Positions 23,369-32,363 of a DNA stretch of 64,000 nucleotides are shown here, one piece after another; within the stretch, counting starts at the first letter, position 1; each line of letters starts with the position of its first letter. This DNA comes from Thiorhodovibrio frisius. GTDB taxonomy: Bacteria > Pseudomonadota > Gammaproteobacteria > Chromatiales > Chromatiaceae. Where the stretch lies: the NCBI RefSeq assembly GCF_033954835.1, contig NZ_CP121471.1, positions 4,830,501-4,894,500 on the forward strand, read 5' to 3'. Made by a program: the position numbers and the translations under genes. The notes beneath the pieces were generated by a model, which worked only from the letters and a program-made list of their open reading frames with translations, was not told the origin of the DNA and did not search any database.

Positions 23369-26300
23369 TCAATCGTCGTCGCCAGTCGCCGTCGCGGCCT
23401 TGGCGTCCGCAGCGCTCACCTGGTTGTCATTCTTAAAGCGGTAAGCCTCTTTCAACAAGGCCAGGCGCGCCCGATCCGGTCCCCAATCGCTGACTAGCTT
23501 GGCATCCGCCAGGGTATCTTCGCGCCACAGGCGCCACAGGATCGCAGCATTATCCCAGTAGGCACCCGCCACATAACGGCCACCGGGGCTGAAAGCGGCA
23601 AAGGCCGCTCCGCCGCTATTCGCCTGCAAGGGCAGAAAATCACTCAACTGCTGGACCTCGCCCAGAGTCCGGTCGGCGGATGGCGCCTGCCACACGCGCA
23701 GGGAGCCATCGCGCGCGGCGGTCAGCAGCCAGCGACCATCATTCGGGCTAAAGGCGGCATGGTAGACGCGATCCTGATGGCCATTCAGCACGGCCAGGGG
23801 CTGACCGGTGCGCGTCCAAAGACGCGCCGTTTTATCCAGCGAAGAGGTGAGGAGACGCTCACCATCCGGCGAGTAGGCAACACTATAGAGCCGCGCGCTA
23901 TGTCCGCTGACGTGCTCGAGCTGACCACAGTCGCCTTCGCCCAAACCAAGTATCGCCAGGTCGTTGGATTCGCCGGCGATGGCTAGCGCGCCACCATCGG
24001 GTGCGATAGCCAGGTCGCTGATCGCCCCTACATCGGCCGCGCGCGCGCAGACCTGGTGCCAGGTGCCGGCCTGATCCACGCGTAACACCAGCACCCGACC
24101 GGCGTCGTCGCCAACCGCGACCAGGGTGTTGGTACCAAGCGCTCGCACCGCGGCGGCTTCAGTCGCCACGCCCGGCTGTTCAAGCAACGCGATGCCTGCG
24201 ATGGGCTCGCAGGATCGGGGATCGAACAGGCGCAGGGGTCGCAAGGGGTCATCGGAGGTTGCCAATAGCCAGCGCTCATCCGGAGCGAAAAGCACCTGAA
24301 AGACCTTGCCGGCGCCACGCTCATCGGTGCTGGTACTGCTCCGCTCGGCAACCTCGAGCTGGCACGAACGCCCGGTGAGAAGATCGTAAAGACTCGCGCT
24401 GCCGTCGAAACGGGCTGCTGCCAGGCGTTTTCCACTCGGCGAGAAGCGCACCCGACGCACCGGGCGAATATCCTCTGGTGCCACGGCCCCGGCAGCCGTT
24501 CCGTGCTGCGGGAAACTGTAGCTCAACTGGGGCGGCTTGGCGTCGCGCTCGTAGCGCCAGACTTGCACCCGCCCGTCATAGCCACCGGTCGCGAGCCACA
24601 CCGGAGCAGCAGCGGCGCTGTCGGCAGGATCATCCTCCCCCAGGAGTTCCGCAGGGACCGCTGCCATGTCCAAGTGCCAGACATGATTGGCTGGATCAGG
24701 ATGCCGCAGCCCGAAGGCGAGACGTGACACAGGCACGACATTCCACAGTCGCAGGGAGCCATCGCGCACTGAATGGCTGAGCACACGCCCAGCCGATGCC
24801 GCGAAACGCGCCCAACTCAATGCCGCGTCATGTCCAAAAACCGCCAGTGGCTTGCCGGTCGCAAGACTCCAAAGCCGCGCGGTGCCGTCGAGCGAAGCGG
24901 TCAACACCAGAGTGGGCCGCACCTCGGCGACCTGGCGGTCGGACGCATCCTTAGGCGGCAGGGTCAGGGCCACCTCCACGCTCACAATGCTGAGTTCATG
25001 ATGCCCAAGCACGACCGCCTGCGGCGGATCACTCAGCGACCAGCGCACTACCTGTCCCTCGTCATCCACCGCAACCAGTGAGCGCCCGTCGGGGGCGAAA
25101 GCGAGATCGCGCACGGCGCTGTTGTGAATTTGCACCTGCCGACCATCAATATCGACGCTTTTGAGCGCGACGATCAGGTTTCCCTCCAAGTCGAACAATC
25201 GGACTTGCTCATCGGCGGCGGCAATGCCGATGCGCTCGCCCGCCAGATCGAAGATCGCCCGATTGAAGGGCCGCCCGGTCGGCCCATCGAGAGGCAAGGA
25301 CAGCCGCACCGGGTCCTCGCCAGCGGGCGTATCCAGATCGATCAAGTGCGTACGCCCAATCGAGGAGGCCGTGAGCAAGGCCGAGCCATCGGGTGAAAAG
25401 CTCAGGCCGCGCAATTCCTGTTCTTCCAGGCCGTAGTTCAGCAGCACCTTGCCGGACTCGGTCAGATCCAGCACACAAACTCGCTGATGCGCGCCCTCGC
25501 CCGGCACTGCCAGCGCAAGACGCTGGCGCGCGGAGTCCAGCGCCAAGCTGCTGCCAGCGACGGCGCCGCAAGGATAGTCAGGCACATCGCCGGCAAAAGC
25601 TGGCAATCGATAGACACCGTCCTCGGCAATGCCAAAGACCTCGTCTGTCTCAAGGGCCATCACCAGTGAGTGAACACCTAAGCTGCCGTCGCTCAGCACC
25701 GCCGGATCGGCGGGGACAAAGCTTCCATCACTCAAGCGCCAGCGTCGCGCGCCCTGTCCCGGTTCCAGGGTCGCCAGCAGATCGCCTGCTGCATTGGCTG
25801 CGGGTTGCGAGGGCTGACTGAGCGAGGGCGAGGGCGCGGCGGTCATGGCGATGAGCCGATTGCGGCTAAAGGCATCGCTCAAGGTGCGCACGGACGCAGC
25901 CGGCAGATCGACGCCAGCCGCCAACGCCCTGCTGACAGCCTGCGGCGTATTGCCGCCACGACTCTGCAAGTCGGCCTCCTTGAGCTGCACCCCGTGCATC
26001 GCCAAACGGGCATCCTCGGATTTGCGCTGGGCAATCCAGGCTGCGGTGCTGGCCGTGACCACCAGCAGCACCAGCAGCAGTCCGAACGCCCGCACCAGAC
26101 GATTGCGCCGGCGCACAAAAGCCAAATAGGCCGCAGTCTGCTGCAGAAACTCACACTCCAGTGGCTCTAGCTCGTCGGGAAAAGCCTCGGCAAACCGCCG
26201 CACAGCGGCAAATCCAGCCTCACCGAAGAGATACTCCCGATTACAACTAGTGCGTTTCCACAGCCGTGCCTGCCGGCTCAGTTGCTCGCGCAGGCGCAGC

Positions 26301-28444
26301 AACGCGCGATTGTCCGGGTCGCTCAGCCAATCGCGAATGGGTTGCCAACGGCTGAGTAGCACCGGGTGAGCGACACTGACCACGCCTTTGTAGTGACTGA
26401 AATCGATCGTCTCGGCAACCGCCCCGGCATCGGCCTGCACTGAGTCGCCTGCTGATTGCTGCATAGGCGCATCCGTGGCGAACCCAGAGCGGTCGGAAGC
26501 GCCAGGCACGGAAGCCACTGGAGCGACTGCCAGAGGATCGGCGGACGGAGCCACGCGCGCGCCCTTATCTCGCGCCCTGGCGTCGCGCCCCAGGCGCCAG
26601 AGCGCGTGCACCGATTTGAGCAAGGAGTAATTGGGGTGCTCACAGATCGCCGTCAGACTGGGGTCGCACTCGGCCTCGCTAGTAAGCAGGCGCGCGGCGA
26701 CCATGGCCGTCAGCAGGCGCCGGGTTTGAAGGTCCTGCTCGAGCACGGTCAAATCGCCCATGCGCGCCTGGGGCTGACCATTATTGTCGAGCACCAGGAG
26801 CGCCCGGCACAGCCTCGGCAAGGCCGCGCGCGCGGCTTCGTCCAGGTTGTCCCGCCAGAGCGCGTCGGCCTGGCTCAGGACCTGACCGGCTAGCCCGCCC
26901 TGTGTGCACCAGTGCTCCAGGCTCAGGCGCAGGGCGTTATCGTCGGCCGGGGCGCCATCACGGGCGTTCAAATAGGCCGCGTGCAATAGCGCCTGCAAGG
27001 GCGGCGCCCACTGGCGCAACCGTCCGGCTTCGGCTTCGATCAGCTCAATCAAGCCCCGGCCGGGGCCGTTGGCCTGATCCTCGAACTCAATCCCGGCAAT
27101 ACGCGCCGGAATTTCGACGATCTGGCGGATACGCGCACCCGGCAATGGCTCCAGGCGCTGCCAGGCCGACGCATCAAGCATGGCGGCAAGCGCCGGTAGC
27201 CGCGGCAGATGGCGCAGGGCATCGCTGCGCATTCCGACCAGCACCCAAATCTCGCCGCTGCGCGCAAGCTCCGCCAGCGCCTGAGCGAAAAGCCGCAGTT
27301 TCTGTTCGCCCGCCTCTTGCGCGACGGGATCTTCGCTGTCCGCTTCCTCTGGTGCATCAAAAAGCACATCCAGGGGATCGACAATGATCGCCAGACGCAC
27401 CTGACCCTCGAGTATCTGCACCCGGGCCGAGTGCTGCAACGCGGCACTGAGCTGGCGCGCACCAACCGCTGGGTCTTGCGCCAGCAAGGTGGCAAGGGCT
27501 GGCGCATCCAGCCCGAAGCCGCCCAGCGCATCGCCCAGGCAGCTCTCGGCGCACAGGGATTCCGCCAGGGCAACCAGGGGGTCTTGCGGCAAGCTAGGCG
27601 GACTGACCAGACAGCAGCGCACTGCGGCGATGCGCTCCACGCGGAAGGGGCGCGTGAGCCGCGACACCATGCCGGCGCGCAACAGCGAGGTCTTGCCGCT
27701 ACCGCTAGGCCCGCTCAGCAGCACCACCCCGGCGCCGGCTTCAGCGCGGGCCTGGAGACGCTCGGTCAGCTCCCGCAGTTCGGTCTCGCGACCGGTAAAG
27801 ACCCGCTCATCGCCGGGCTCAAAGGCTTGACAAGCGCGGAAGGGGCTACCGCGCCACTGATGCTCGCCAGCGGCCGCGCGCCGCTCCGCGCTCACCCGCC
27901 GATTGAGCAGCTTGCGCAACTGTCCCTCGATCAGCTCGCGAAACTGAGCATCGCCGTCGAAGGTACGGAAAGCGCGCCTGAAGGTGTTGTCTTCGTTGAA
28001 AAAATGGGAGCGAAAAAAGTCCTCGAGCCGACGCCGATCAGTGATCGCCTCCTGCGCCTTCTCGGCGTCGGTGATATCGACCAGCTTAGAGGTCGCCTTC
28101 TTGAAGACCAGCACCTCCGGCAGGCCTTCGTCGTCGGAATTGGTGACCGCATCGATGAATTCCCACTCGGTTCCAGTCATGCCGTGATAGGGGTCATCGG
28201 GCAATGGCGAGCCCAGCCGCGTCCACAGGATAACCAGAACGATTTCGCATTCCGATGGCTGGGTGAGCCCGGCCTGAAAGGTGCGATCTGCGGTCAGGGC
28301 TTCTTCTTCCCACAGAATCGCGCGCAGCGGAAAATAAGGCAGATACTCCTGCGCCAGGCGCTCAACCACGTCCTTGACAATCGCGCGCTCGTGATCAACA
28401 TCCGTGGGCGAGGATACGAAAATGCGAACCTGATCGTCTTTCAT
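23369..28444 (-). CDS. Giant DUF4062-nSTAND-WD40 signalling/defence-type NTPase
   Basis: 1,691 residues. Residues 5-105 are DUF4062-like (VRIFVSSPTDVDHER start). An nSTAND NTPase follows: fusion linker DERVFTGRETELREL, Walker A GPSGSGKTS from G245, Walker B near 351-363 (AIIVDPLDVLFD). One membrane helix lies at about 783-803 (LLLVLLVVTASTAAWIA). The rest, from about 850 to 1670, is WD40 repeats (for example FSPDGSALLTAS, FAPDGRSLVAVD, YSPDGERLLTSSLDKTARLW). STAND proteins oligomerise on ligand sensing and trigger an effector; some are antiphage. Here the N-terminal domain is the candidate effector or adaptor and the WD40 part the sensor. The gene is bracketed by inverted repeat copies 4 and 5. 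Confidence 0.9.
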   Translation of the reverse strand: MKDDQVRIFVSSPTDVDHERAIVKDVVERLAQEYLPYFPLRAILWEEEALTADRTFQAGLTQPSECEIVLVILWTRLGSPLPDDPYHGMTGTEWEFIDAVTNSDDEGLPEVLVFKKATSKLVDITDAEKAQEAITDRRRLEDFFRSHFFNEDNTFRRAFRTFDGDAQFRELIEGQLRKLLNRRVSAERRAAAGEHQWRGSPFRACQAFEPGDERVFTGRETELRELTERLQARAEAGAGVVLLSGPSGSGKTSLLRAGMVSRLTRPFRVERIAAVRCCLVSPPSLPQDPLVALAESLCAESCLGDALGGFGLDAPALATLLAQDPAVGARQLSAALQHSARVQILEGQVRLAIIVDPLDVLFDAPEEADSEDPVAQEAGEQKLRLFAQALAELARSGEIWVLVGMRSDALRHLPRLPALAAMLDASAWQRLEPLPGARIRQIVEIPARIAGIEFEDQANGPGRGLIELIEAEAGRLRQWAPPLQALLHAAYLNARDGAPADDNALRLSLEHWCTQGGLAGQVLSQADALWRDNLDEAARAALPRLCRALLVLDNNGQPQARMGDLTVLEQDLQTRRLLTAMVAARLLTSEAECDPSLTAICEHPNYSLLKSVHALWRLGRDARARDKGARVAPSADPLAVAPVASVPGASDRSGFATDAPMQQSAGDSVQADAGAVAETIDFSHYKGVVSVAHPVLLSRWQPIRDWLSDPDNRALLRLREQLSRQARLWKRTSCNREYLFGEAGFAAVRRFAEAFPDELEPLECEFLQQTAAYLAFVRRRNRLVRAFGLLLVLLVVTASTAAWIAQRKSEDARLAMHGVQLKEADLQSRGGNTPQAVSRALAAGVDLPAASVRTLSDAFSRNRLIAMTAAPSPSLSQPSQPAANAAGDLLATLEPGQGARRWRLSDGSFVPADPAVLSDGSLGVHSLVMALETDEVFGIAEDGVYRLPAFAGDVPDYPCGAVAGSSLALDSARQRLALAVPGEGAHQRVCVLDLTESGKVLLNYGLEEQELRGLSFSPDGSALLTASSIGRTHLIDLDTPAGEDPVRLSLPLDGPTGRPFNRAIFDLAGERIGIAAADEQVRLFDLEGNLIVALKSVDIDGRQVQIHNSAVRDLAFAPDGRSLVAVDDEGQVVRWSLSDPPQAVVLGHHELSIVSVEVALTLPPKDASDRQVAEVRPTLVLTASLDGTARLWSLATGKPLAVFGHDAALSWARFAASAGRVLSHSVRDGSLRLWNVVPVSRLAFGLRHPDPANHVWHLDMAAVPAELLGEDDPADSAAAAPVWLATGGYDGRVQVWRYERDAKPPQLSYSFPQHGTAAGAVAPEDIRPVRRVRFSPSGKRLAAARFDGSASLYDLLTGRSCQLEVAERSSTSTDERGAGKVFQVLFAPDERWLLATSDDPLRPLRLFDPRSCEPIAGIALLEQPGVATEAAAVRALGTNTLVAVGDDAGRVLVLRVDQAGTWHQVCARAADVGAISDLAIAPDGGALAIAGESNDLAILGLGEGDCGQLEHVSGHSARLYSVAYSPDGERLLTSSLDKTARLWTRTGQPLAVLNGHQDRVYHAAFSPNDGRWLLTAARDGSLRVWQAPSADRTLGEVQQLSDFLPLQANSGGAAFAAFSPGGRYVAGAYWDNAAILWRLWREDTLADAKLVSDWGPDRARLALLKEAYRFKNDNQVSAADAKAATATGDDD

Positions 28445-28478
28445 CGCGTTGCGCCTGCAAGCCAGTCAAAAATTGATG

Positions 28479-28649
28479 TAGCGAAACCCTTTGAGATTTC
28501 AGCTTGTTCTGGGCCGAGTGACGGCCACGGGGACGCCGTGAATACCTCCCTGTAGGCTTCCCGGTGGCATCCCTGATCCGATCAAGGGCCGCCGAGACCC
28601 CCGTGGCCGTCACCCGACCCAAAACCGAAAATCAGTTTGCTATTGGTAT
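28479..28649 (+). repeat. Interspersed nested-palindrome element, copy 5 (5' flank of the STAND gene)
   Basis: 171 bp beginning GCGAAACCCTTTGAG and ending GCTATTGGTAT. It is intact in both arm pairs apart from single mismatches. It starts 34 bases upstream of the STAND start codon and so occupies that gene's promoter position. The other end is 135 bases from the SEC-C gene. The remaining intergenic sequence, 28650-28784, probably holds the SEC-C gene promoter. Confidence 0.9.
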
Positions 28650-28784
28650 CACACCCATCTTCAATGACACCGAATTGCAGTGACAAAGTCGACACCCAAC
28701 CGGCATCTCGCGCTAGAATGCCACAGCGATGCGATGGCAGCAGCGACCTAGCGGAGTGAACCGGGGAGTAAACTGGGGGTTGTC

Positions 28785-30719
28785 ATGATTCAGCGCGAAA
28801 GTCAGGACGCCGAGCGCATGGGAGAACTCATTCTAGCGGCGGTCGACGAAATCTTCCGCGACCAAGACCTACAGCGCTTCCTTAACTGGGCGCGTGATGC
28901 CATTCCCAGGTTCCTCGAGGTCGACGAGACCGAGTTGACAGCCGAGGAACTCAATCGCCTCGGCGCCCTACTCGGGATCGCCATCTGGAACGCAACACCC
29001 TTGCCCGCGCAGGGCTACCAGTTGCGGCCGGTCCCCACTCCCTCTGCCGAGCAACCCTGCCTGTGCGGCTCCTCCCGCCCCTTTGCCGATTGCTGCGCGC
29101 AGGCCGGCGACCTGCCGGAAATGCCAACCGACCTGGTCTGGGAACTGCTGCTCGACAAACTCGACGATAGCGCCGTCCAGGATGCGATCAATCACCAAGC
29201 CATCCCTGAGCATCTGCTATCACAGGTTGCTGATCGCTGGCTTGACAATGATCGTCCCGGCCGCGCCGCGCACCTGCTCGAACCCCTATTTGACCGGGAT
29301 CTCCAAGAACTCGACGGCCGCTATGAGGGCGCGCTCGATGCGCTTTGCGACGCCTACGAGACACTGGACTTTCGCAACAAACGCCAGAGCTTTCTGCGCC
29401 GGGTGACAGAAACTGCCGGGCGGGAACTGCAAGCCGCTGCCTGGCAGCGCATCAGCACCAGCCACATCGACGACGGCCAGTTTGCGCAGGCGCACGTCGC
29501 CTTCGAGCAGGCCCTGCGCAGCGCACCAGACAGTCCAGCCAATGCCCTGCTCGAAATCACCCTGCTGGCGGCGCAGCATCGCGACCAACTCGCGCGCGAG
29601 CGTGCCCGCTTCTGGCGCGGCAAACTGCGGCGCAATGGTCTGGGCAGCGAGCGCACGCTCGATTTTCTCACCCACGCCATCACCGATCCTCAAGATGCGC
29701 TGGCGGCCACCCATGCTGACGCCATGGACCCCATGCTACTCAAATTGCGCGACTGGATCGAAGCACACCACAGGCGCCCGCTGCCAACCTATGGTTTCGA
29801 ATGCCCGCGCGGCAGCGCTAGCCTGGTTCTGGACGAACAACTGTCGCTGTTTGCCGAACAGGACCTGCCCCTGCCGCCGGGCACCGCCCCCAACGCGCCA
29901 AGCGCCAGCCTGACGCCACCGGCCACCCTAAAACGCATCGAGCGCGCCTGGCATCGCAGCTTCACCGCTTCCAAGCCCCTGGCCACCCAACTCAGTTCGC
30001 TTGACGATGGCAACATCTGGGAGAGCGACGGCTGGCTGAAGTTTCTCGACCACCATCCGCAGGCCATCGACAGCCTTGACATCCTCGATGACCTGGCCAG
30101 CGCGATTGAGGAACACCCCGAAAGCCGGCTGCCCTGGCTTCGCGTCCGGCTGCTGCGACCGATCTTTCAACGTGCCCAAGCCATTTTAGAGCACAGCGTG
30201 GCAGCCCATGGCCGACATCGGCTACCCTGGTCAATCTCGGACAATCGCCCGCTGCTGCGCCTGCTTCTAAGATTTTCCCAGCAGCGCGCTGAAGAAGGCC
30301 CGCCCGCCGCCGCCGGGGCCCTGCTCGAGCAACTGCTCAACCTCAACCCCGAGGATGACTTCGGTATCCGCACCGAACTCATGAACCACTATCTGCGCCA
30401 GAAAGAGGACGAGAAGGCCGTGGCCTTAGCCCGCCGATTCCCGACTGATGTGACCGCCGAGCTTGCCTATGGCGAAGTACTCGCACTCTACCGCCTGGGA
30501 CACACCGAACGCGCTGCGGCCATCTTGCACGACGCTTTCGGGCGCCTGCCGCGCGTACCGCGCTACCTGATGCGCAAGCGCATTAAGCGCCCACCGCTTG
30601 ACCAGAGCCACAGTACCCCCGGCAGCGACGACCAAGCCTGGCTGTACCGCGAAGCCATGCGCGACGTCTGGGTTTCCGAGCCCGGGCTGCTCGCCTGGAT
30701 GAACAAACAAACCGCATGA
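28785..30719 (+). CDS. SEC-C motif and TPR-like repeat protein
   Basis: 644 residues with GGGGG before the ATG. A SEC-C zinc-binding motif PCLCGSSRPFADCC (C92, C94, C103, C104) follows an acidic helical N-terminus. From about residue 150 onward the protein is helical with TPR-like pairs (AAWQRISTSHIDDGQFAQAHVAFEQAL split over two helices; ELAYGEVLALYRLGHTERAA near the end). SEC-C motifs mediate zinc-dependent protein binding, as in SecA with SecB. The biological role is unknown. The next gene follows at 39 bases. Confidence 0.78.
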   Translation: MIQRESQDAERMGELILAAVDEIFRDQDLQRFLNWARDAIPRFLEVDETELTAEELNRLGALLGIAIWNATPLPAQGYQLRPVPTPSAEQPCLCGSSRPFADCCAQAGDLPEMPTDLVWELLLDKLDDSAVQDAINHQAIPEHLLSQVADRWLDNDRPGRAAHLLEPLFDRDLQELDGRYEGALDALCDAYETLDFRNKRQSFLRRVTETAGRELQAAAWQRISTSHIDDGQFAQAHVAFEQALRSAPDSPANALLEITLLAAQHRDQLARERARFWRGKLRRNGLGSERTLDFLTHAITDPQDALAATHADAMDPMLLKLRDWIEAHHRRPLPTYGFECPRGSASLVLDEQLSLFAEQDLPLPPGTAPNAPSASLTPPATLKRIERAWHRSFTASKPLATQLSSLDDGNIWESDGWLKFLDHHPQAIDSLDILDDLASAIEEHPESRLPWLRVRLLRPIFQRAQAILEHSVAAHGRHRLPWSISDNRPLLRLLLRFSQQRAEEGPPAAAGALLEQLLNLNPEDDFGIRTELMNHYLRQKEDEKAVALARRFPTDVTAELAYGEVLALYRLGHTERAAAILHDAFGRLPRVPRYLMRKRIKRPPLDQSHSTPGSDDQAWLYREAMRDVWVSEPGLLAWMNKQTA

Positions 30720-30758
30720 GCAATCTCACTTGAGCAAGCCCTGCCGCAGGTAACCACC

Positions 30759-31979
30759 ATGAGCAAACTCTGTACCGTTGTTTTCACCGGCCAATTACAG
30801 CCTGGCAGCGACCCGGAACAGGCAGCCAAAAAATTCGCGTCCGTCTTCAAGGTACCAGAGGACAAGGCTCGCAGACTCATCCGTGACGGCCAGGAGAAAG
30901 CGCTCAAGAAAGACGTCGACCCGGCAGCGGCTGCTCACTACCGCGAGATTCTAGACGAGATCGGCCTAATCACCCGGATCGACACCGGCGCGGGTAGCGG
31001 TACCCCATCGCTGGGAAAAGGCTGCCCCAAATGCGGCTCTAGCCGCGTCGAAAATGGCGTATGCAAAAGTTGCGGCGTCTTGGTCGACGCCTACCTGGCC
31101 AATCAGACCGCCGAGCGCAAGGCGCAGAGCGCGCCTCTGGGCTCCCCGAGCACCGGTCCGTCCGCACCACCACCGCATCCGGGCAGCAGCCCGGGCACAG
31201 CCCCGCCACTGCCGGGTTACCGGGCCGGAATGACTTCGGGTCAGCCACCCGAGCCCGAGTCTGTGCCAATGGGCCATGGTCTGGGCTGGATCGGCGCCGG
31301 GTGGGCTTTGTTCAAACAAGCCCCCCTCGCCTGGATTGGCGCCCTAGTCCTGCTCCTGCTGATTAACCTCGCGCTTGCCTTTGTGCCGCTCATCGGCAGC
31401 ATCGCATCGGTGCTCATTGGCCCCGTCCTCATTGGCGGACTGATGGCGGGCGCCCATGAACAGGCCAGCGGCGGCCAGTTTCGCGTCAATCATCTGTTCG
31501 AGGGCTTCAGCAAAAATACCGCCTCCCTGATCGGGGTAGGCGGACTCTACATGCTCGGCTCCATCATCCTGACCATTCTGACCATTCTGATGGTAGTCAT
31601 CCTGGTCAATTCCGCCATGCCCGGCGGGATGGGTGTCCAGGCGCTCGACGCCAATCCCGAACTGCTGCTGCAAGCCCTGGACGCGAACCTCGTGCTGCTG
31701 TTTTTGCTCATCATGGCCCTGTTGGTCCCGCTAATGATGGCTTACTGGTTTGCCCCCGCACTTGTCATGCTAAAGGGCCTGGGCGCTGTTGCCGCGATGA
31801 AATTGAGCTTCCTCGGTTGCCTGAAAAACGTCCTGCCCTTTCTAATCTACGGCCTTGTCAGCGCCGTGCTAATGGTCCTTGCCCTCATCCCCTTCGGACT
31901 TGGCCTGCTGATCTTATCCCCCATCCTGATCGCGTCCATGTACGCCGCCTACCGCGATATCTTCCAGACCACTCGCTGA
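30759..31979 (+). CDS. BPSS1780-type membrane protein with N-terminal zinc ribbon
   Basis: 406 residues. Residues 1-75 form a small domain (VFTGQLQPGSDPEQAAKKF) seen in other proteobacterial membrane proteins. A zinc ribbon CPKCGSS...CKSCG is at about residues 89-106. A Pro/Gly/Ser-rich linker follows, then five or six membrane helices (ALVLLLLINLALAFVPLIG and later segments). The membrane half matches the BPSS1780 family, whose function is unknown. It is probably co-transcribed with the SEC-C protein gene. Confidence 0.78.
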   Translation: MSKLCTVVFTGQLQPGSDPEQAAKKFASVFKVPEDKARRLIRDGQEKALKKDVDPAAAAHYREILDEIGLITRIDTGAGSGTPSLGKGCPKCGSSRVENGVCKSCGVLVDAYLANQTAERKAQSAPLGSPSTGPSAPPPHPGSSPGTAPPLPGYRAGMTSGQPPEPESVPMGHGLGWIGAGWALFKQAPLAWIGALVLLLLINLALAFVPLIGSIASVLIGPVLIGGLMAGAHEQASGGQFRVNHLFEGFSKNTASLIGVGGLYMLGSIILTILTILMVVILVNSAMPGGMGVQALDANPELLLQALDANLVLLFLLIMALLVPLMMAYWFAPALVMLKGLGAVAAMKLSFLGCLKNVLPFLIYGLVSAVLMVLALIPFGLGLLILSPILIASMYAAYRDIFQTTR

Positions 31980-32363
31980 CGCACCTCCAACGCCCTCTGC
32001 CAAGAATCACAAGTCATCTGGTTTTCGCTTGCACTCATGCCTCGCTGCCCCAAACAGGGGAGCGAGTGCATGGCTGTCGTTGTCGAATCACTGGCGGCAA
32101 TGAACTTGCGAAACACCGCGCTCAGACAGATGGCATGCAATTTGCTTAAGCTATCTTAAAGCTGCCGAAGGTGCCGATATTTTGACAGTGCGACTTCCGC
32201 ACCAATCAAAACAAAGCGCTTCGTTGCAAGCACTCGCACAGCTTTCGACTAAACTTGATGGGCGGGTATGGATTAGCTGGGCAACCGAGCGTCGCGCACG
32301 CTTGGCGCGCTCTCACATCTTGGCTGCCATTTTGCTCAAGACGCCAACATCTCTGGAGGTTCC
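31980..32363. other. Gene-free interval before parA with a stem-loop
   Basis: A 10-bp stem with one bulge, CTCGCTGCCCC / GGGGAGCGAG (32041-32066), lies 60 bases after the membrane-protein stop. It lacks a T tract, so it is at best a Rho-dependent or processing signal. TTGACA at 32182-32187 could be the -35 of a parA promoter, but no good -10 follows. An open frame 32182-32424 overlaps parA and has no family features. Confidence 0.4.

Noticed and set aside
23188-23436. Frames through the repeats sharing the peptide RDAAGKPTGRYS
   Set aside because: The same peptide appears at each repeat copy because the DNA is repeated; start positions and frames vary, so it is not a conserved gene.
27209-28555. 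448-residue open frame antisense to the STAND gene
   Set aside because: It is the GC-driven shadow of the real reading frame, has no domain and runs into repeat copy 5.
686-28649. CRISPR array made of the five repeats
   Set aside because: Copies are 170 bp, in both orientations and kilobases apart; there are no spacers and no cas genes.
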